A stretch of 36,902 nucleotides of DNA from a bacterium (GTDB lineage Bacteria; Zhuqueibacterota; QNDG01; JABMRT01): NCBI GenBank assembly GCA_011046415.1, contig DSAP01000108.1, positions 1 through 36,902 on the forward strand, written 5' to 3'. A model generated the notes under the pieces. It saw only the letters and a program-made list of their open reading frames with translations, made no database searches and was not told the origin of the DNA. Below, piece after piece: positions 32,790 to 36,902 of the stretch. The position numbers and the translations under genes were made by a program. The stretch's first letter is position 1, and each line of letters opens with the position of its first letter.

Positions 32790-35261
32790 ATGGCTAAGAG
32801 AAGAAAGAAAAAAACACCATTGCCGGTCAAACCTGCGGAAGTGTCCCGGACGCGGTTTTCGCCGTGGCAGATGCATGCGGTCTGCATCGGATTGCTGGTT
32901 CTCGTGCTGACGGTCTATTTCGCGCCGATGGCGATCGACGGTCTCTCTCCGACCGGCACCGATGTGGTCGGAGGCATCGGCAAGACGCATCAGATTCTGG
33001 AAAACGAGAAGAAAACGGGTGAACGCGCCCTGTGGAACCCCTATGTTTTTTCCGGCATGCCTCTTTATCAGCGGCTGTCCCCGAGGGAGGCGGCCGTCGA
33101 CCGGATCATCGAACTGCCCGCAAACACGCCGGGGAGGAACGCGTTCGTCTATTATGTGGTCGGCGCGGTCGGCCTGTTTTTCCTCGCCCGGTACTGGGGC
33201 GCACCGCCCTGGGGATCGGTGCTGGCGTCCCTGGCCTTCGTGCTCATGCCGCATTACGAAGTCCTGATTCAGGCCGGGCACTTTCAGAAATTCCGGCCGG
33301 TCATGCTGATGCCCTGGGTGGTGCTCGCCTTCTCGGCCCTGCTCAAGAAAGGGAACTGGCTCTCGGCGGTGTTCTTCATGCTCGCCTTCTCGACCCTGAT
33401 CCGCACCAAACATTATCAGATTGTCTATTATGCCCTGCTTATTCTCTTTTTCCTCGGGACGGCCCATACGATCCGTATCCTCCGGGAGAAGGGATGGCGG
33501 ACGTGGTTCAAACGCGCAGGCCTGCTGATCGCTGCGGCGGCCATGGCGGTTCTGATGAGCCTGCAGCCCCTGATCCCGATGCAGGAGTATGCCGGATACT
33601 CCATCCGCGGGGGGGCGGAGGCGGCGGATCCCGGCGGGCTGGATTATGATTATGCGACGGGCTGGTCTTTTTCCCCCAAGGAGATGCTCAGCCTCCTCAT
33701 CCCGAATGCATTCGGGGGCGCGTCCTCCGTCGTCTATACCGGGAATGCGGTTCCCCAGTTCAGGAACAAGACCCTGCCCGGGTACTGGGGAGACATGCCG
33801 TTTACGGAAGGCGGGGATTACCTGGGTATCCTGACGTTCATCCTGGCGGCGATCGGGTGCGTATACGCGTTCCGGCAGAAGCGGGGGGAGTGGATCGCCC
33901 TGTGCGTCTTCCTCCCGTTCGCCTTCCTGTTGTCCTTCGGCAGGCATGTGCCCTGGCTCTTCGATTTGTTTTTCCGGTATGCGCCGTTTTTCGACAAATT
34001 CCGCGCCCCGTCCATGATTCTGACGGCCGTGTATTTCACCGCGGCCGTCCTGGCCGGACTGGGGATCACCGCGCTGACCGACGGGGAAAACCGCGGCAGG
34101 TACGCGGGCTTCACGGCCGGACTGGGGGGCTTTCTGGTGCTGCTCGCGCTCACACCCTTTCTGTTCCGCGGCCTGTTCAGTTTCGAGCGGGCCGGCGAAG
34201 TCCGGCAATACGGCGACCAGATTATGGAGCTGATCCGGGCGGCCCGGTTCGACCTCATGAAGCGGGATGCGTTCAGGCTTCTCGGATTCGCCGTCGCGGG
34301 ATGCGGCCTGATCTGGCTCTACCTGAAGGGAAGATTCCCCCAAACCGGACTCGTGATCGGCCTCGGGGTCCTTTTACTCGCCGATCTGGCCTGGATCGGC
34401 GGCCGGTTTCTGAACAATCTCGGGCCCACGCAGCATCTCAAGGCCACCTATTTTTCTCCGAATGACACCAACCGGTTCCTGAACCGGGACCCGGACGTTT
34501 TTCGTGTCTTTCCCCTCGAACAGAACACCTTCCAGTCGAACGACTGGAGCTTCCACCACCAGTCTGTCGGCGGTTACGATCCCGCCAAGCTGCGCATCTA
34601 TCAGGATGTGATCGAGCGCTGCGTCTACGGCTGGACACACGCGGAATTTCCGGTCAACTGGAATCTGCTCCATATGCTGAATGCCAAATATGTCGTCGCC
34701 GGCGGACGGCTGGAAGAACCGCATCTCGAGCCCGTGTTTCAGGACACACGCAAGGGGCTTTTGACCTACCGAAACCACGGCGACCTGGGCCGCGCCTGGT
34801 TTGTCGGCGCGGCCGAAGTGATCACGGACCGGGATGCGCGGCTCGGACGGCTCAACGATCCCGCGTTCCGGCCCGACTCGGTGGCGGTCCTCGAGACCTC
34901 CCTCGACACGGAGATCCATGTCCCTTCGGAATCGCGGGTGGAAGTCACCCGGTTCGAGCCGAACCGCATCCACCTCGAGGTCGAGTCGGACACCCGGGCG
35001 CTGCTCGTCGTCAGTGAAATCTATTATCCCAAAGGATGGACGGCCACGGTCGACGGGCAGAAAACACCGATCTACAAGGCCAACCATATCCTTCGCGCAC
35101 TGGTCGTGCCCACGGGCACACACGAGATCCGCATGGAGTTTTCCCCGGAGTCCTATCGGATGGCGGGCGTGATCTCCTTCGTGACCAACGGCCTCGTTTT
35201 GGCCGGGCTGGCTTTGCTCGGCGTGCTCCGGATCCTGAGAAACCGGAAAGGGGCCGGCTGA
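32790..35261 (+). CDS. YfhO-like polytopic membrane protein
   Basis: The 823-residue protein has a basic N-terminus (MAKRRKKKTP), then roughly a dozen membrane helices up to residue ~540, and a large soluble C-terminal domain. Early on it has WNPYVFSGMPLYQRLSPREA, the kind of loop found in YfhO-family (PF09586) GT-C-like proteins. The C-terminal part carries MLNAKYVVAGG, ALLVVSEIYYPKGWTATVDG and YKANHILRALVVPTGTHEI, also typical of the family, and ends with a final helix. YfhO-type proteins are thought to use lipid-linked sugars to glycosylate surface molecules, which fits the transferases on either side. Two ATGs occur; I prefer 32790, because AGAGGA is then seven bases upstream. Confidence 0.85.
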   Translation: MAKRRKKKTPLPVKPAEVSRTRFSPWQMHAVCIGLLVLVLTVYFAPMAIDGLSPTGTDVVGGIGKTHQILENEKKTGERALWNPYVFSGMPLYQRLSPREAAVDRIIELPANTPGRNAFVYYVVGAVGLFFLARYWGAPPWGSVLASLAFVLMPHYEVLIQAGHFQKFRPVMLMPWVVLAFSALLKKGNWLSAVFFMLAFSTLIRTKHYQIVYYALLILFFLGTAHTIRILREKGWRTWFKRAGLLIAAAAMAVLMSLQPLIPMQEYAGYSIRGGAEAADPGGLDYDYATGWSFSPKEMLSLLIPNAFGGASSVVYTGNAVPQFRNKTLPGYWGDMPFTEGGDYLGILTFILAAIGCVYAFRQKRGEWIALCVFLPFAFLLSFGRHVPWLFDLFFRYAPFFDKFRAPSMILTAVYFTAAVLAGLGITALTDGENRGRYAGFTAGLGGFLVLLALTPFLFRGLFSFERAGEVRQYGDQIMELIRAARFDLMKRDAFRLLGFAVAGCGLIWLYLKGRFPQTGLVIGLGVLLLADLAWIGGRFLNNLGPTQHLKATYFSPNDTNRFLNRDPDVFRVFPLEQNTFQSNDWSFHHQSVGGYDPAKLRIYQDVIERCVYGWTHAEFPVNWNLLHMLNAKYVVAGGRLEEPHLEPVFQDTRKGLLTYRNHGDLGRAWFVGAAEVITDRDARLGRLNDPAFRPDSVAVLETSLDTEIHVPSESRVEVTRFEPNRIHLEVESDTRALLVVSEIYYPKGWTATVDGQKTPIYKANHILRALVVPTGTHEIRMEFSPESYRMAGVISFVTNGLVLAGLALLGVLRILRNRKGAG

Positions 35262-36578
35262 TTGGCCGGAACAGGCGAAAAAATCCTCGTCATCTCCTAT
35301 TACTGGCCGCCCTCCGGCGGGCCGGGCGCACTGCGCATGACGGGATGGGTGAAATATCTGGCGCGGGCCGGATGGGAGCCGCGGGTGCTGACCGTGGAAA
35401 ACGGCGAATTTCCCTATCCGGATCCCGGCCTGTCCGAATCCGTCCCCCCGGACGTGTCCGTCCACCGCGTGCGGGCTCCGCAACCCTTCGGGCTGTATAA
35501 ACGGCTGACCGGCAGGAAGCCGGACGATTCCCTGCCGGTGGGGCTGCTCGCCGGGGGAGGGAAGGGCCCGGCCGAGAGGATCGCGGGCTGGATCCGCGCC
35601 AATGTCTTCATCCCGGACGCACGGACCGGCTGGGTCGGACCCGCCACGCGCGAGGCGGCGAGGCTGATCCGCAGCCACGGCATCCGGCACGTCCTCATCT
35701 CCTCGCCGCCCCATTCGGCCCAGCTCATCGGACTGCGGCTGAGGAAACGCACAGATGTCCGCTGGATCGCAGATCTGCGCGATCCGTGGACCGGGTTCCG
35801 CCATTATCAGACCGCCGGCCGGTCCCGTACTGCGGCCCGATGCGACGCGCGTCTTGAGCGCAGGGTCCTCCGCCATGCAGACCGGGTGACCACGGTGAGT
35901 CCGGCGCTGGCCGGGGATTTCGAACGGCTGGGGGCGCTGCGGGGCAGGGTCCATGTGCTCCTGAACGGGTTCGACCCGGATGATTTCGGGGGGGAGTTCC
36001 CCGCACTTCCCCGCAGATTCAGGATCGTACACACGGGGAATCTGGTCGCGAACCAGAATCCCGGGGTGTTGTGGGACGGCCTGTCCCGCCTCTGCGACGC
36101 CCTGCCGGGATTCGCGTCCCATCTCGAGATCCGTCTGACCGGACGCGTCCATCCCGTGATCGAAGAGGCGATCCGAATCGCCGGGCTGTCGGACGCCCTC
36201 GTCCTGAATCCGTTCCGGCCGCACCGCGAGATCCTGCCCGAGATCACCGGGGCGTCGGTCCTTCTGGTCGTGATTCCCCAAACCGAAAACAACCGGGGCA
36301 TCGTGACGGGCAAGCTGCCCGAATATATCGGCAGCGGCCGGCCCGTCCTCGTCATCGGCCCGGCTGACGGCGACGCGGCCGGGATCGTCCGGCCGCTCTC
36401 GAACGGCTGGACGGTGGATTACGGGGACGCGGAGGGGTGTCGGGACGTTCTCGAATCCCTGTTCCGGCGTTGGCAGGCGGACGACCTGCCGGTCTCGGAG
36501 GCCGGGGAACGCGAACCGTTTTCCCGGGCCGCGGCGGTGGAAACGCTGATCGGCCTGATGCGGGATCCCGGACCGTGA
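35262..36578 (+). CDS. GT4 family glycosyltransferase
   Basis: The 438-residue protein has a GT-B fold. The N-terminal domain starts ILVISYYWPPSGGPGALRMT, and WIADLRDPW occurs about residue 165. The C-terminal nucleotide-sugar domain contains RFRIVHTGNLVANQNPGVLW, followed by RLTGRVHPVIEEAIRIAG and, near the end, TGKLPEYIGSGRPVLVIG, the usual donor-binding region of family 4 enzymes. It is likely soluble or loosely bound to the inner membrane and adds a sugar during surface-glycan assembly; donor and acceptor are unknown. The start is TTG directly after the YfhO stop (TGATTG), supported by GGAAAGGGG eight bases upstream, so it is cotranscribed with that gene. Confidence 0.87.
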   Translation: MAGTGEKILVISYYWPPSGGPGALRMTGWVKYLARAGWEPRVLTVENGEFPYPDPGLSESVPPDVSVHRVRAPQPFGLYKRLTGRKPDDSLPVGLLAGGGKGPAERIAGWIRANVFIPDARTGWVGPATREAARLIRSHGIRHVLISSPPHSAQLIGLRLRKRTDVRWIADLRDPWTGFRHYQTAGRSRTAARCDARLERRVLRHADRVTTVSPALAGDFERLGALRGRVHVLLNGFDPDDFGGEFPALPRRFRIVHTGNLVANQNPGVLWDGLSRLCDALPGFASHLEIRLTGRVHPVIEEAIRIAGLSDALVLNPFRPHREILPEITGASVLLVVIPQTENNRGIVTGKLPEYIGSGRPVLVIGPADGDAAGIVRPLSNGWTVDYGDAEGCRDVLESLFRRWQADDLPVSEAGEREPFSRAAAVETLIGLMRDPGP

Positions 36579-36902
36579 TCCCGCGGATCCGGAGCCGGCC
36601 CGGACCGCGTGGAGGCGGGTCCCGGGCGATGACGGACTGGAAGGGAAAAAGGATCGATCCGATGATGAAAATGAAGGGGTGGGGGAAAACGCAGTTACGA
36701 TTTTTTATTTTGTACTTGTCACTTGCAAGTTATTACTGGTCCTATGTTGATTTGAGTGGGTCATCATGAAGTTTCAGACACCCATTCATCGTTATCTGGT
36801 TCAAGACAAGAATTGAGTTTTCAATCAGCCGTTTCATGCGACCCGAAGTGTTGTTGCTTCTGGTTTATCTTTGCCCCTTTTTTTTAGAAAAAAGTGGCGC
36901 AA
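36579..36902. other. Right-edge region: GC-rich hairpin then an AT-rich segment of unknown origin
   Basis: The first ~110 bases resemble the rest of the window and contain a GC-rich hairpin (36598-36627, GCCCGGACC with GGTCCCGGGC, one bulge) without a T-run. From about 36695 to the edge the sequence turns AT-rich and has no open frame longer than about 30 codons with a ribosome binding site. It contains ACTTGCAAGT (a 10-base palindrome) and ends in an imperfect hairpin built on T8/A6 at 36871-36902. It could be the border of a mobile or horizontally acquired element or a regulatory region for a gene beyond the edge. I do not recognise it. Confidence 0.4.

Noticed and set aside
32577-34343. 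588-codon minus-strand open frame
   Set aside because: It is an antisense shadow of the YfhO-like gene with low-complexity charged sequence and no motif.
34374-36281. 635-codon minus-strand open frame opposite the YfhO and GT4 genes
   Set aside because: It crosses the boundary of two well-supported plus-strand genes and has no recognisable domain.
36437-36769. 110-codon open frame overlapping the end of the GT4 gene and running into the AT-rich edge
   Set aside because: Most of it overlaps the GT4 gene in another frame, it has no motif, and it simply runs through the composition change.
36766-36816. 16-codon ATG frame in the AT-rich edge, and a 31-codon frame on the opposite strand
   Set aside because: Both are too short, lack a ribosome binding site and resemble nothing I know.

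Overview
The window reads as a GC-rich Gram-negative chromosome segment. Two TonB-dependent receptors, several lipobox proteins and a LolB/DUF4292-like protein indicate an outer membrane. Two secreted proteins end in the C-terminal domain typical of type IX secretion cargo or FlgD-like Ig folds (a PNPFN motif near its start, GIY-RL near its end). This combination is common in the FCB superphylum and its candidate relatives (Calditrichota, KSB1, Zixibacteria, Latescibacterota and similar). The phylum cannot be fixed from this segment. Most starts have good Shine-Dalgarno sequences, and several promoters match the -35/-10 consensus, so this does not look like a Bacteroidota genome with its -33/-7 promoters.

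Layout. 1-2364 (minus): an AIM24/TIGR00266 protein, a GNAT acetyltransferase with a YoaP-like tail, and the start of a lipoprotein aldose 1-epimerase cut by the left edge. 3085-9094 (plus): alpha-glucan phosphorylase, a FemAB/GNAT-fold protein, and a chemotaxis receptor behind a sigma-54-like promoter. 9188-16480: a minus-strand operon LacI regulator > large TonB receptor > secreted beta-helix protein with a sorting domain. 16481-21314: a divergent plus-strand operon of a secreted protein of unknown function, a small envelope protein and a second TonB receptor. 21549-24275: a P2-type cation ATPase. 24298-26724 (minus): PriA. 26911-36578 (plus): an envelope/glycan cluster with a TPR lipoprotein, a LolB-like lipoprotein, two GT2 glycosyltransferases, an SPFH protein, a YfhO-like membrane protein and a GT4 glycosyltransferase. 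The last ~200 bases are AT-rich, unlike everything before them.

The central 9.2-21.3 kb reads as one nutrient-acquisition locus. Two divergent operons, each with a TonB receptor and a secreted protein carrying a sorting domain, share a 552-base control region. That region holds two copies of a LacI-type operator 232 bases apart; one sits immediately downstream of the -10 box of the LacI operon. A perfect 42-base palindrome lies just upstream of the ribosome binding site of the plus operon. No SusD-like protein is present, so this is not a classical Bacteroidota PUL.

The most unusual single protein is the chemotaxis receptor. Its periplasmic-binding-protein-like sensor follows the second membrane helix, so it is predicted to be cytoplasmic, and its two lobes appear in swapped order. 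No rRNA, tRNA, CRISPR array or insertion sequence was recognised.
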